A stretch of 64,000 nucleotides of DNA, taken from contig CAWCPQ010000001.1 of NCBI GenBank assembly GCA_963797535.1, forward strand, positions 1,116,001 to 1,180,000. The letters are read 5' to 3'. The stretch comes from JAWWOL01 sp963797535 (lineage in GTDB: Bacteria > Actinomycetota > Actinomycetes > JAWWOL01). Of this stretch, positions 35,830 through 45,600 are shown piece after piece. The notes under the pieces are model-generated. The model was not told the DNA's origin. It did not search any database and saw only the letters and a list, made by a program, of their open reading frames with translations. Numbering within the stretch: position 1 is the first letter of the stretch; each line of letters begins with the position of its first letter. Position numbers and translations under genes: made by a program.

Positions 35830-37386
35830 ATGACTGCTGACCCGGCACCGGGTCCCCAGCCGCTCGCCGTCGAGCTGGCTGGCATCACGAAGCGGTTCCC
35901 CGGGGTGGTCGCCAACCGTGACATCAATCTCTCGGTACGCCAGGGTGAGGTGCACGCAGTCGTCGGCGAGAACGGCGCCGGCAAGTCGACCCTGATGAAG
36001 ATCCTTTACGGGATGCAGCGTCCGGACGAGGGCACGATCCGCGTCGACGGCACCGAGGTGTCGTTCCGCTCCCCCAACGACGCCATCACCGCCGGCATCG
36101 GCATGGTGCACCAGCACTTCATGCTCGCGGACAACTTCACGGTGCTCGAGAACGTCATCCTGGGCGCGGAGCCCACCGCTCGCGGACGGCTCGACCGGGG
36201 TGAGGCCCTCCGCCGGATCAAGGAGATCTCCGACGCCTACGGCCTGGGCGTGCAGCCCGACCGGCTGGTCGAGGAGCTCGGCGTCGGCGACCGGCAGCGG
36301 GTCGAGATCCTCAAGGTCCTTTACCGCGGCGCGCGCATCCTCATCCTCGACGAGCCGACGGCGGTGCTCGTTCCGCAGGAGGTCGACGAGCTGTTCGCCA
36401 ACCTGACCGAGCTGCGGGCCGAGGGCCTCACCGTGCTGTTCATCTCGCACAAGCTCGACGAGGTCCTTCGAGTGGCTGACACGATCACCGTCGTCAGAGC
36501 CGGCACCACCGTCGCCACCGTCGAGCCGTCGGAGGTCACCCCCCGCGACCTGGCCCAGCTGATGGTCGGCAGCGAGCTGCCCACGCCCGAGACCCGCGAG
36601 TCCACCGTCACCGACGTCGTCCTGCTCAGCGTGCACGAGGTCTGCCTCGACGCTCCTCTCGGCGGCCAGCGCCTGCTCGACGACGTGAGCCTCGAGCTGC
36701 ACCGCGGTGAAGTGGTCGGTATCGCCGGGGTCGAGGGCAACGGCCAGGCCGAGCTGGTCGAGCTGCTGATCGGCCTGCGCACGCCCACGTCCGGCGAGGT
36801 ACGCCTCGGCGACGAGGTCATCACGCACTGGACCACCTTGCGCAGACGCGAGGCGGGCATCGGCTACATCCCGGAGGACCGGCACCGGCAGGGGCTGCTG
36901 CTGCCGTCGCCGCTGTGGGAGAACCGCATCCTGGGCAACCAGTCCCGCCGGCCCAGTGCCCGAGGCGGCTGGATCGACCGCAAGGGTGCCCGTAACGACA
37001 CCGCTCGCATCATCGGCGCGTACGACGTGCGCACCCCCGGCCCCGACGTACCGGCATTCGCCCTGTCCGGTGGCAACCAGCAAAAGCTCATCGTCGGCCG
37101 GGAGATGAGTGGTGAGCCCTCGGTGCTGATCGCGGCTCACCCCACGAGGGGCGTTGACGTCGGCGCCCAGGCGGCCATCTGGGAGCACCTGCGCAACGCG
37201 CGCGCCAGCGGTCTGGCCGTGCTGCTGGTCTCCGCCGACCTCGAAGAGCTGGTCGGGATGTCCGACACGCTGCACGTGATGCTGCGCGGACGGCTGGTCG
37301 CGCAGGTCGACCCGGCCACGGTCACCCCCGAAGAGCTGGGCTCGTACATGACCGGCGCCGCCGTGAGCGCAGGGGGTGAGCAATGA
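35830..37386 (+). CDS. Nucleoside ABC transporter, duplicated ATPase subunit
   Basis: A 518-aa sugar/nucleoside-type ATPase with two nucleotide-binding domains. Domain 1 has Walker A GENGAGKST, GIGMVHQHFMLADNFTV and Walker B ILILDEPTA; its signature is degenerate (ELGVGDRQRVEI). Domain 2 has a weak P-loop GVEGNGQ, GYIPEDRHRQG and the signature ALSGGNQQK. This pairing is usual for BMP-linked ATPases. ATG at 35830 with GGAG upstream. The stop overlaps the next start (ATGA). Confidence 0.93.
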   Translation: MTADPAPGPQPLAVELAGITKRFPGVVANRDINLSVRQGEVHAVVGENGAGKSTLMKILYGMQRPDEGTIRVDGTEVSFRSPNDAITAGIGMVHQHFMLADNFTVLENVILGAEPTARGRLDRGEALRRIKEISDAYGLGVQPDRLVEELGVGDRQRVEILKVLYRGARILILDEPTAVLVPQEVDELFANLTELRAEGLTVLFISHKLDEVLRVADTITVVRAGTTVATVEPSEVTPRDLAQLMVGSELPTPETRESTVTDVVLLSVHEVCLDAPLGGQRLLDDVSLELHRGEVVGIAGVEGNGQAELVELLIGLRTPTSGEVRLGDEVITHWTTLRRREAGIGYIPEDRHRQGLLLPSPLWENRILGNQSRRPSARGGWIDRKGARNDTARIIGAYDVRTPGPDVPAFALSGGNQQKLIVGREMSGEPSVLIAAHPTRGVDVGAQAAIWEHLRNARASGLAVLLVSADLEELVGMSDTLHVMLRGRLVAQVDPATVTPEELGSYMTGAAVSAGGEQ

Positions 37387-38600
37387 ACTCGGACGCAGCC
37401 ACCCTGGAGGCACAGGAGGCCCCGCCGCCGCCACGGCGTTTCGACCCGGTCGCGATCGGCTACAACGCGCTGGCGCTGCTGCTGGCGCTGCTCGTGGCCA
37501 TGATCGTCGGTGGCCTGGCGATCGCGCTGAGCGGCCACAACCCGTTCGTCGCCTTCGCCGACATGGTGAAGTTCGCCGCCTGCAACGACTCCGGCATCGG
37601 TGGGCCCTGCACCGCCGACAGCGCCATCCAGCTCTTGATCCGTTCCGTCCCCTACTACCTGTCGGGGCTTGCGGTCGCGATCGGGTTCCGGATGGCGCTG
37701 TTCAACATCGGCGTCGAGGGGCAGTACCGCCTGGCGGCGCTGGCAGTCGCGATCGTCGGCGTCGAGGTGCACCTGCCGGCCGTCCTGCAGGTGCCGCTGC
37801 TGCTGATCGTGGCGATGGGCACCGGTGCGATCTGGGCCGGCATCGCCGGGCTGCTGAAGATCACCCGTGGCGTGTCCGAGGTGATCTCGACGATCATGCT
37901 CAACTACGTCGCGTACGGGGTCATCGCCTGGGCGCTCAGCGCCTACCTCGCCGGCCGCGGCTCCAACGGCAACAACCTCTCCAGCGCGACACCGACCCTG
38001 CCGGCGGCGAGCCAGGTGCCAGGGCTGAACCACCTGCTGCACTCCCTCGGCCTGCTCGGCCACCACGCCGATCAGGTGCCGGGCTTCCTGATCGTCGCGG
38101 TGATCGTCGGCACCGGGTTCTATCTCCTGGTCGAACGGTCACGCTTCGGCTTCGAGCTGCGCGCCACCGGCATCAACCCGTTCGCCGCGCAGGCCGGCGG
38201 GGTGAGCTCACGCAAGATGATCCTGATCACGTTGCTGATCTCCGGCGCCATCGCCGGGCTGGTGGCGCTGCCGTACGTCATGGGCACGCAGTACAACTAC
38301 TCCGACCAGCTGCCCAGCAACCTCGGCTTCAACGGCATCGCCGTCGCGCTGCTGGGCCGCAACAAGCCGGTCGGCATCGCTTTCGCCGCCCTGCTGTGGG
38401 GGTTCCTCGAGCAGTCGGCGCTGATCCTCAACCTCAACGGCATCCCGCAGGAGATCTACATCCTGATGCAGGGCTCCGCGGTGCTGGCGGTCGTGGTCGC
38501 GTACGAGGTGGTCCGTCGGGCAAGGGTGCGCAGGGCTGAGCGCGAGGTCGCGCGACAGGTCCCCGAGGCCCTCGGCGGAGCGGTGGAGGTGACCGCGTGA
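37383..38600 (+). CDS. Nucleoside ABC transporter permease 1
   Basis: A 405-aa membrane subunit of the BPD-transp-2 (branched-chain/ribose-like) type with about ten helices. Family marks are GFRMALFNIGVEGQYRLAALA, GVSEVISTIMLNYVAYG, FELRATGINPFAAQAGGV and GRNKPVGIAFAALLWG. It is coupled at both ends: ATGA with the ATPase gene and GTGA with permease 2. Confidence 0.93.
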   Translation: MNSDAATLEAQEAPPPPRRFDPVAIGYNALALLLALLVAMIVGGLAIALSGHNPFVAFADMVKFAACNDSGIGGPCTADSAIQLLIRSVPYYLSGLAVAIGFRMALFNIGVEGQYRLAALAVAIVGVEVHLPAVLQVPLLLIVAMGTGAIWAGIAGLLKITRGVSEVISTIMLNYVAYGVIAWALSAYLAGRGSNGNNLSSATPTLPAASQVPGLNHLLHSLGLLGHHADQVPGFLIVAVIVGTGFYLLVERSRFGFELRATGINPFAAQAGGVSSRKMILITLLISGAIAGLVALPYVMGTQYNYSDQLPSNLGFNGIAVALLGRNKPVGIAFAALLWGFLEQSALILNLNGIPQEIYILMQGSAVLAVVVAYEVVRRARVRRAEREVARQVPEALGGAVEVTA

Positions 38601-39877
38601 GCGCCACCCTCGAGGCGCCGATCGCCCCATCCCTGCGCCGCCAGGGCAAGTGGCGGCTGGAGGACCAGACGTGGCTGCTCGTCGTCGTCGTCGTGCTGGT
38701 CCTGCTGAGCTTCGTACGGGCCGCGACCGGGGCCGCCGACCTGACCTCGGCCGGGACGGTCGGGGCAGCCCTTCGCCTTGCCGTGCCGCTGGGGCTGGCC
38801 GGCCTCGGCGGTCTGTTCGCAGAGCGGGTGGGCGTGGTCAACGTCGGCCTCGAGGGCATGATGATCCTCGGCACCTGGTTCGGGGCGTTCGGCGGCTACT
38901 ACTGGGGGCCCTGGGCAGGCGTCGCGCTCGGCATCCTCGGCGGCGCGGTCGGCGGCATGCTGCACGCGCTCATCACCGTCACCTTCGGCGTCGACCACAT
39001 CATCTCGGGCGTCTCGATCAACCTGCTGGGCGCGGGCGTCGCCCGCTACCTGTCCGACATCGCCTTCACCGACGTCGCCGGGGGCGGGGCCACCCAGTCA
39101 CCCAACATCAAAGGCAGCGTCGGGACGTTCAGCCTGCCCTTCCTGTCCGGAGGCGGCGGGACCTCCGACGTGCTGGGGTCACTGGAGAACCATCACTGGT
39201 TCCTGATCTCCGACCTGGCCGGCATCCTGCACGGACTGACCAGCGGCATCTCCTGGCTCACCCTGCTCGCCGTCCTGCTGATCCCGCTCACGTTCGTCTT
39301 CTTCTGGCGGACCAAGCTCGGGCTGCGCATGCGCTCCGTCGGCGAGAGCCCGTTGGCTGCGGAGTCCCTCGGCGTGCCGGTCTACGCGATGAAGTACATC
39401 GGCGTCATCGTCTCCGGCGGACTGGCCGGCCTGTCCGGCGCCTATCTCGTCATCGTGGGCGCGGGCTACTACCGCGAGGGCCAGACCGGCGGCCGCGGGT
39501 TCATCGGCCTCGCTGCCATGATCTTCGGCAACTGGCGCCCCGGTGGGCTGGCCGCCGGCGCTTCGCTGTTCGGCTACGCCGACAGCCTGCAGCTGCGGGA
39601 CAAGACCGCCGTCCACGCGCTGCTGCTGTTCGTGACCCTCGTCCTGGCGGTGCTGGCGCTTCGATCGGGTTGGCGTCGCAAGTTCACCCAGGCGGCAATC
39701 ACGGCCGGCTTCGCCGCGATGTTCGCGATCTGGTTCGCTGGCTCCTCGGTCGTGCCGCCCGGCATCGTCTCGTTCACCCCGCACATCACAACCCTGCTCG
39801 TGCTCGCACTGGCCTCACAACGACTGCGACCACCAGCCGCGGACGGGGTCCCGTACCGAAAGGGCGAAGCCGGATGA
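38597..39877 (+). CDS. Nucleoside ABC transporter permease 2
   Basis: A 426-aa membrane partner of permease 1. Marks are FAERVGVVNVGLEGMMILG, GVDHIISGVSINLLGAG, LRMRSVGESPLAAESLGV, GFIGLAAMIFGNWRPGG. The GTG at 38597 overlaps the upstream stop, and the cdd ATG overlaps its own stop (ATGA). The extra hydrophobic C-terminal segment (GFAAMFAIWFAGSSVVPPG) makes it somewhat long for the family. Confidence 0.93.
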   Translation: MSATLEAPIAPSLRRQGKWRLEDQTWLLVVVVVLVLLSFVRAATGAADLTSAGTVGAALRLAVPLGLAGLGGLFAERVGVVNVGLEGMMILGTWFGAFGGYYWGPWAGVALGILGGAVGGMLHALITVTFGVDHIISGVSINLLGAGVARYLSDIAFTDVAGGGATQSPNIKGSVGTFSLPFLSGGGGTSDVLGSLENHHWFLISDLAGILHGLTSGISWLTLLAVLLIPLTFVFFWRTKLGLRMRSVGESPLAAESLGVPVYAMKYIGVIVSGGLAGLSGAYLVIVGAGYYREGQTGGRGFIGLAAMIFGNWRPGGLAAGASLFGYADSLQLRDKTAVHALLLFVTLVLAVLALRSGWRRKFTQAAITAGFAAMFAIWFAGSSVVPPGIVSFTPHITTLLVLALASQRLRPPAADGVPYRKGEAG

Positions 39878-40284
39878 CACCGGTGGACTGGCAGGCACTC
39901 CGCACGGCAGCAACAGCAGTGGCGGCCAACGCCTATGCGCCCTACTCGCGGCTGCACGTCGGCGCGGCCGGCCTCGTCGACGACGGCCGCGTCGTGACCG
40001 GCTGCAACGTCGAGAACGCCTCGTACGGCCTCGGTCTGTGCGCTGAGTGCTCGCTGGCCTGCGCTCTGCAGGTCGGTGGCGGCGGGCGGCTGGTGGCCGT
40101 GAGCGTGGTGGCCGGAGACGGCGAGTTCCTCGCACCGTGCGGACGCTGCCGGCAGGTGCTGTACGAGTTCGGCGGGCCCGACCTGCTGCTCGACGCCGGC
40201 GGTGACGCCGCCCCCCACCGTCTCGGCGACCTGCTCCCCCTCGCGTTCGGGCCGGACGACATCACGGCACGACGGGAGGGCTGA
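39874..40284 (+). CDS. cdd: Cytidine deaminase
   Basis: Deaminates cytidine and deoxycytidine to uridine forms. A 136-aa tetrameric-type enzyme. Zinc and proton-relay residues are C56-A-E58 (GLCAECS) and the pair C89/C92 (PCGRC); NVENASYGL is the nucleoside-binding motif. The start overlaps permease 2 by four bases, and the stop is directly followed by the deoA ATG. Imported pyrimidine nucleosides thus meet deaminase and phosphorylase from the same transcript. Confidence 0.95.
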   Translation: MTPVDWQALRTAATAVAANAYAPYSRLHVGAAGLVDDGRVVTGCNVENASYGLGLCAECSLACALQVGGGGRLVAVSVVAGDGEFLAPCGRCRQVLYEFGGPDLLLDAGGDAAPHRLGDLLPLAFGPDDITARREG

Positions 40285-41565
40285 ATGGCGGGCTTCGACA
40301 TCGTCGATCTGATCCGGGCCAAACGCTCCGGCGAGCCACTGGCCGACGACGAGGTCGACTGGCTATTGAATGCTTACGTAGCAGGCACAGTGGCCGACGA
40401 GCAGATGTCAGCGCTGCTGATGGCCATCGTTTTCCGGGGCATGACCGACCACGAGCTTGCGCACTGGACACGGGCCATGATCGCGAGCGGTGAACGGCTC
40501 GACCTGTCAGCCGTGGCCAGGCCGACCGTCGACAAGCACTCCACCGGTGGCGTCGGCGACAAGATCTCGCTGGTTCTCGCACCCCTGGTCGCGGCGTGCG
40601 GCGCTGCGATGCCCCAGCTGTCCGGCCGTGGGCTCGGCCACACCGGCGGAACGCTCGACAAGATGGAGGCCATCCCTGGCTTCCGCAGCAACCTGAGCCC
40701 CGACGAGATGCTGGCGATCCTCGACTCGGTGGGCTGTGTCATCGCCGCCGCCGGGCCGGGACTCGTACCGGTCGACCGCAAGATGTACGCCCTGCGCGAC
40801 GTGACCGGCACGGTGGAGTCCCGCTATCTCATTGCCAGCTCGATCATGTCGAAGAAGATCGCCGAGGGCACGGCTGCCCTCGTCCTCGACGTCAAGGTCG
40901 GCACCGGCGCCTTCCTGCCCGATCCTGCTGAGGCACGTCGCCTGGCCGAGCTGATGGTCGCGCTCGGTGAGGCGAACGGCGTCCGCACCACCGCCCTGCT
41001 CACCGCCATGGACACCCCGCTCGGCGTCGCGGCCGGCAACGCCCTCGAAGTTGCCGAAGCCGTCGAGGTCCTGCAGGGCGGCGGCCCGTCGGACGTACGA
41101 GACCTGACGGTGGCACTGGCAGCCGAGATGCTCGCCCTGGCAGGCATCTCCGTCGATCCGGCGACTCGGCTGGACGACGGGTCGGCATACGCAGTGTGGC
41201 GGGCGATGGTCTCGGCTCAGGGTGGCGACCCCGACGCGCCACTACTCGAGGCTGCGCACTCGCAGGACGTGCTGGCCGAGGCGGACGGGTTCATGACGCA
41301 GCTGGAGGCCCGTGCCGTCGGCATTGCCGCCTGGCGGCTCGGGGCCGGGCGGTCGCGCAAGGAGGACCCCGTCTCCCCCACCGCCGGTGTGCTCTGCCTC
41401 GCCAAGCCGGGTGACTGGGTGGTTGCGGGGCAGCCACTGCTGCGGCTGGTCACCGATGAACCCGAACGTTTCGCACGCGCGCACGAGGCGCTCGCCGGCG
41501 CCGTCCTGATCGGGCCTGAGGCGCTGCCGTCGGCCCCGCTCGTCCTCGACCGGATCGGATCCTGA
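40285..41565 (+). CDS. deoA: Thymidine/pyrimidine-nucleoside phosphorylase
   Basis: Phosphorolysis of thymidine, deoxyuridine or uridine to base plus (deoxy)ribose-1-phosphate. 426 aa. The family phosphate-site motif is seen as VDKHSTGGVGDKISLVLAP, then SGRGLGHTGGTLDKMEAIPG, ASSIMSKKIAEG and DVKVGTGAF. The C-terminal barrel-sandwich domain is present. The product deoxyribose-1-phosphate would feed the mutase, DeoC and aldehyde dehydrogenase genes at 55-60 kb. Confidence 0.95.
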   Translation: MAGFDIVDLIRAKRSGEPLADDEVDWLLNAYVAGTVADEQMSALLMAIVFRGMTDHELAHWTRAMIASGERLDLSAVARPTVDKHSTGGVGDKISLVLAPLVAACGAAMPQLSGRGLGHTGGTLDKMEAIPGFRSNLSPDEMLAILDSVGCVIAAAGPGLVPVDRKMYALRDVTGTVESRYLIASSIMSKKIAEGTAALVLDVKVGTGAFLPDPAEARRLAELMVALGEANGVRTTALLTAMDTPLGVAAGNALEVAEAVEVLQGGGPSDVRDLTVALAAEMLALAGISVDPATRLDDGSAYAVWRAMVSAQGGDPDAPLLEAAHSQDVLAEADGFMTQLEARAVGIAAWRLGAGRSRKEDPVSPTAGVLCLAKPGDWVVAGQPLLRLVTDEPERFARAHEALAGAVLIGPEALPSAPLVLDRIGS

Positions 41566-41575
41566 GGAGACCGCC

Positions 41576-42418
41576 ATGCTCACTGAGACCCAGCGCGAGG
41601 CGTTCGACCGGGACGGCTTCCTCGTTCTCGAGGACGCCGTCAGCCTCGACGCGTGCCAGCGGTTGATCCAGCGGGCCGAGCAGCTGGTCGACGCGTTCGA
41701 ACCGGCGACGGTGTCCGTGTTCTCGACCAAGGACCAGACCAGGACGACGGACGAGTACTTCCTGTCCTCCGGCGGAGAGGTGCGATTCTTCTTCGAGGAG
41801 GAGGCGTTCGGCCCCGACGGCCAGCTGCGGCAGCCGAAAGCACTGTCCATCAACAAGATTGGCCATGCCGAGCACGATCTCGACCCGGTGTTCTCGGCCT
41901 TCTCCCGGCAGCCAGCGTTCGCCGCCATCGCCGCCGACCTGGGCTTCACCGACCCGCTGCTGCTGCAGTCGATGTACATCTTCAAGCAGCCCAGCATCGG
42001 CGGTGAGGTGGTCAACCACCAGGACGCGACGTTCCTCTACACCGAGCCGATCACGGTGACCGGATTCTGGGTGGCGCTGCAGGACGCGACGCTCGAGAAC
42101 GGCTGCCTGTGGGCGCTTCCCGGCGGCCACCGGACGACGCTGCGCCAGCGGTTCGCGGTCAACGACGACCGGACGACCCGGTTCGACGTCCTCGACCCGT
42201 CGCCGCTGCCGGGGTCGGACGACGCGGGCATGGTTCCGCTCGAGGCCAAGGCAGGCACGCTCGTGCTGCTGCACGGGCTGCTGCCGCACGCCTCCGGGCC
42301 CAACCGTTCGGGCACGTCGCGGCACGCCTACTCGGTGCACATCATCGACGGCACCGCCGACTACCCGGCCGACAACTGGCTGCAGCGCCGCGCTGATGCA
42401 CCACTGCGTGGGTTCTAG
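41576..42418 (+). CDS. PhyH-family Fe(II)/2-oxoglutarate dioxygenase
   Basis: A 280-aa non-heme iron oxygenase related to phytanoyl-CoA hydroxylase. The iron facial triad is H148/D150 (NHQDATF) and H238 (LLPHASGPN); R249 is the likely 2-oxoglutarate anchor. GAGGAGA precedes the ATG at 41576, 10 bases after the deoA stop. It closes the nucleoside operon, an unusual neighbour: a hydroxylated nucleoside, base or deoxyribose derivative is a reasonable guess for the substrate, but nothing in the sequence names it. Confidence 0.88.
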   Translation: MLTETQREAFDRDGFLVLEDAVSLDACQRLIQRAEQLVDAFEPATVSVFSTKDQTRTTDEYFLSSGGEVRFFFEEEAFGPDGQLRQPKALSINKIGHAEHDLDPVFSAFSRQPAFAAIAADLGFTDPLLLQSMYIFKQPSIGGEVVNHQDATFLYTEPITVTGFWVALQDATLENGCLWALPGGHRTTLRQRFAVNDDRTTRFDVLDPSPLPGSDDAGMVPLEAKAGTLVLLHGLLPHASGPNRSGTSRHAYSVHIIDGTADYPADNWLQRRADAPLRGF

Positions 42419-42452
42419 CGACGCCACATCGCGCTGGCTGCTCACCGGTTCG

Positions 42453-43466
42453 CTATCCGACCGCCTGCGAGGTCCGCTCGAGCCACGCCGCCGTTTCGGA
42501 CCGGGCCACCGCCTCGGCTTCCCTGGAGGCGCCGACGTGATCCAGGGCGAGCAGCAAGGCGCCGACGACGGGAGCCTCCGTCACCACCCGCAGCGTCACG
42601 TCGGTGGCCTCCAGCCGAATCCGGTGCTCAACGGCCGCCAGCAGTTCAGCGTGCCCGGCCTTGAGGATGCCACCACCAAGGACGACGTCGACCTTGGCCT
42701 CCAGCAGACCGAGGCGACGCATCGAAACCGTTGCCAGTACGGCGATCTCGGTCGCGAGTCGTTCGAGCAGCTCCAGGGCAGCCCAGTCGCCGGCAGCAGC
42801 CTCGGCAAAGATCAACGGAGTCAGCTCCGCAAGCCGGTGGCCGTCCAGGCGGCCGAAGTGCAGCTCCTCACCCACGGCAGCAACCGTCGCCAGTCCGAAA
42901 TGCTCAGCGACTCCTCGTTCGAGGCTGGACTTCGCTGACCTGCCGTCCTCACTGCGCGCCGCCCACCACAACGCCTTCTCGCCCAGGTGACCGCCGCCGC
43001 CCCAGTCACCCGTGATCTGGCCCAGAGCCGGGAACCGTGACGTTGCGCCGTCCCGCCGAACGCCCACGCAGTTGATCCCCGTACCGCAGACGACCGCAAC
43101 GGCGTCGGGATTGTCCGTGCCAGCGCGCAGCAGGGCGAAGACATCGTTGTCGACGGCATGCGACGGGGCCCAGCCGGCAGCAAGCACCTCGGCGTCGATG
43201 CGCTCCACCTCCACCGGCAAGTCGACGCCGGCGAGATAAACCCCTGCGTGCCGGGCGATCGGGCCGGCCGTCGGGTCGAGCCCACACTGTTCGGCGGCCG
43301 CCCGCACCAGCCCATGCATGCGAGCCATGGCGGTGTCCGTGCCGATCATCTGCGGGTTCGTCCCCGCGCCCCGCACGTGCGCCAGCAGGCGTCCGCTGGC
43401 GTCGGCCAGCAGAACGTCGGTCTTGGTGCCGCCGCCGTCGACGGCCAGGACGGCAGCCGTCGTCAC
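42453..43466 (-). CDS. BadF/BadG-type sugar kinase (N-acetylglucosamine kinase-like)
   Basis: Phosphorylates an intracellular amino or neutral sugar. A 337-aa ASKHA-fold kinase. The phosphate-1 loop is AVDGGGTKTDVLLAD, phosphate-2 is VVCGTGINCVGV, and GQITGDWGGGGHLGEKAL and VVLGGGILKAG are further family motifs. The GTG at 43466 is chosen because it overlaps the GH4 stop as GTGA. It is the last gene of the ROK-controlled operon: kinase, 6-phospho-glycosidase and importer imply uptake, phosphorylation and cleavage of a disaccharide or glycoside. The phosphorylation order is unclear. Confidence 0.87.
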   Translation of the reverse strand: MTTAAVLAVDGGGTKTDVLLADASGRLLAHVRGAGTNPQMIGTDTAMARMHGLVRAAAEQCGLDPTAGPIARHAGVYLAGVDLPVEVERIDAEVLAAGWAPSHAVDNDVFALLRAGTDNPDAVAVVCGTGINCVGVRRDGATSRFPALGQITGDWGGGGHLGEKALWWAARSEDGRSAKSSLERGVAEHFGLATVAAVGEELHFGRLDGHRLAELTPLIFAEAAAGDWAALELLERLATEIAVLATVSMRRLGLLEAKVDVVLGGGILKAGHAELLAAVEHRIRLEATDVTLRVVTEAPVVGALLLALDHVGASREAEAVARSETAAWLERTSQAVG

Positions 43467-44722
43467 TGTGCCCACGTCAGGTAGCCGGCGTTGGCCTCGA
43501 GCAGCAGATCGGTGAGCCGGTCGGCCGTATCGAGCCGGCCGATCAAGGGATGCGCCAGCAACGCGCGGAAAACGCGTTCGCGGCCACCGCGCAGGGCAGC
43601 GTCCAGTGCGAGCTCCTCGTACGCGGACACGTGCTGCACCAGGCCGGAGTACAGCGGGTCCAGCTGATCCATCACCACCGGCGAGGCGCCGGCCGTACCA
43701 ACAACAGCGGGCACCTCGACCACCGCGGCATCGGGCAGCCCAGCGATGGTGCCGTTGTTGCGCAGGTTGACCACTTGGGTGTCGCCCCGGTCGGACATCA
43801 GCGAGGCCACCAGATCGACTGCGGCTTCGGAGTAGTAGGCACCACCACGCTGTTCGAGCAGGAGCGGCTTGCTGTCCAGCGTCGGATCCGCATACAGCTC
43901 GAGCAGCTCAGCTTCGATGGCGGCCACCCTCGACGCGCGCGACGGCTCCGCCCGCTGCTCCGCTACCACAACGTCGTGCGCATAGAAGTACCGCAAGTAG
44001 TACGAGGGAACGGCTCCCAGTCGCAACGACAGCGACAACGGCAAGCCCGTCGCCTCGGCGACATCCTCGCCATGGTCGGCGAGCAGCTGCGGCAGCACGT
44101 CGACGCCGTCGAGGTGCACGCGCCTGGTCCAGGTCAAGTGATTGAGTCCGGCGTGATCGAGGGAGAGCCGCGACGCCTCGACGCCCAGCAGCTTTGCCCA
44201 CCGGCGCTGGTTGCCGATCGCGACGTTGCACAGCCCGACCGCACGATGGCCGGCGTCGAGCAGCGCGCGGGTCACGATGCCGACCGGGTTGGTGAAGTCC
44301 ACGATCCAGGCATCCGGCTTGGCCAGCTTCTGCACCCGCGAGGCGACGTCGAGGACAACGGGAACCGTACGCAGGGCCTTGGCCAGACCCCCGGCCCCGG
44401 TGGTCTCCTGTCCGACGCAGCCGCACTCCAGCGGCAGGGTCTCGTCGAGGCCGCGCGCTGCCTGTCCACCGATGCGCAGCTGCAGCAGAACGACATCAGC
44501 GTCCGCGACAGCGGCGTCGAGGTCTGTGGTCCAGCTCACCGCTCCGTCGTGTCCCTCGCGCCGAAACATGCGCTGTGCCAACGAGCCCACCAGCTGGAGC
44601 CGCTCCTGCGCAGGGTCGGTGAGGACCAGCTGCTCGACCGGCAAGGTCTCGCGCAGCCGGGCGATGCCATCGACCAGCTCGGGGGTGTACGTCGAACCGC
44701 CCCCAACAACGGTCAGCTTCAT
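43463..44722 (-). CDS. GH4 family 6-phospho-glycosidase
   Basis: NAD- and metal-dependent cleavage of (phospho)glycosides by a redox mechanism. 419 aa. The NAD fold is KLTVVGGGSTYTPELVDG, the metal Cys lies in GLCNVAIGNQRR (about 170-180) and the metal His in DHAGLNHLTW. GAGGLAKALRTVP is typical of the family. The start overlaps the permease stop (ATGA). The N-terminus and CN[V]xIG motif favour 6-phospho-beta-glucosidase over alpha-galactosidase or maltose-6-phosphate types. Confidence 0.92.
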   Translation of the reverse strand: MKLTVVGGGSTYTPELVDGIARLRETLPVEQLVLTDPAQERLQLVGSLAQRMFRREGHDGAVSWTTDLDAAVADADVVLLQLRIGGQAARGLDETLPLECGCVGQETTGAGGLAKALRTVPVVLDVASRVQKLAKPDAWIVDFTNPVGIVTRALLDAGHRAVGLCNVAIGNQRRWAKLLGVEASRLSLDHAGLNHLTWTRRVHLDGVDVLPQLLADHGEDVAEATGLPLSLSLRLGAVPSYYLRYFYAHDVVVAEQRAEPSRASRVAAIEAELLELYADPTLDSKPLLLEQRGGAYYSEAAVDLVASLMSDRGDTQVVNLRNNGTIAGLPDAAVVEVPAVVGTAGASPVVMDQLDPLYSGLVQHVSAYEELALDAALRGGRERVFRALLAHPLIGRLDTADRLTDLLLEANAGYLTWAQ

Positions 44723-45600
44723 CCCTTGACTCCTGTCAACGTGACGCCCTGGACAAAAGCCTTCTGGGCAAAGAAGAACAGCACGATCACCGGGATCATG
44801 ACGATCAGCGTTGCTGCCATCACGAGATTCCACTGCACCTGGTACAGCGTGCGGAACTGCGCGAGGCCGTACGACAGCGTCCAGTGCGCATTGTTCTCAC
44901 TGGTGTAGAGCAACGGCCCGTAGTAGTCGTTCCAGCAGAACAGGAACATGAACATGCCGGTCGCCGCAATGGCCGGCTTCGCCATGGGCAGGATCACGCG
45001 CGTCATCACCTGCCACTCGCTGCACCCGTCCATCCGTGCCGCGTCGGCGTACTCCTCGGGGATCGTGAGCAGGAACTGCCGGAGCAGGAAGATGCTGAAC
45101 GCGTCGCCGAGCAGATTGGGCAGAATCAGCGGCCACAGCGTCCCCGTCAGATTGAGCTTGGCCCAGAGCAGGTAGATCGGCACCTGCGTCACCTGCGGAG
45201 GCAACGTCATCGCCGCCAGCACCGCCAGGAAGGCGATGTTGGCACCCCTGAACCGATAGCGGGCCATGGCGTACGCGGCGGGCACGCTGGACAACAGCAT
45301 GAACAAGGTGGCGAGGCCCGCGTACTGCAAGGTGTTGACGAAGTAGGAGAACATCGGCGCGGTACGGAAAACCTCGAGATAGTTGCCAGGGTGCCAGGAA
45401 CGCGGCCACATGCTCGCCGTGCCCGCCTGATCCGAGCTCATCAACGAGGTCAGCAGGATGAAGATGAACGGCAGGCCGAAAGACACCGCAAGGGCCACGG
45501 CAATGGCGTGCTTGGCCAGCCAGTAGAACCGGCGCTCCCGCTTGATGCTGCGGGTCGAGCGCATCCGGGTCGGCGTGGGAGCTTCCGCGAGAGCGGTCAC
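44719..45600 (-). CDS. Sugar ABC transporter permease, MalG type
   Basis: A 293-aa membrane subunit of a carbohydrate CUT1 importer with six helices. The coupling motif is EEYADAARMDGCSEWQVMTRVILP. The GTG start at 45600 overlaps the MalF-type stop (GTGA). No dedicated ATPase is encoded nearby, as usual for CUT1 systems that share an MsiK-type ATPase in actinomycetes. Confidence 0.93.
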   Translation of the reverse strand: MTALAEAPTPTRMRSTRSIKRERRFYWLAKHAIAVALAVSFGLPFIFILLTSLMSSDQAGTASMWPRSWHPGNYLEVFRTAPMFSYFVNTLQYAGLATLFMLLSSVPAAYAMARYRFRGANIAFLAVLAAMTLPPQVTQVPIYLLWAKLNLTGTLWPLILPNLLGDAFSIFLLRQFLLTIPEEYADAARMDGCSEWQVMTRVILPMAKPAIAATGMFMFLFCWNDYYGPLLYTSENNAHWTLSYGLAQFRTLYQVQWNLVMAATLIVMIPVIVLFFFAQKAFVQGVTLTGVKG

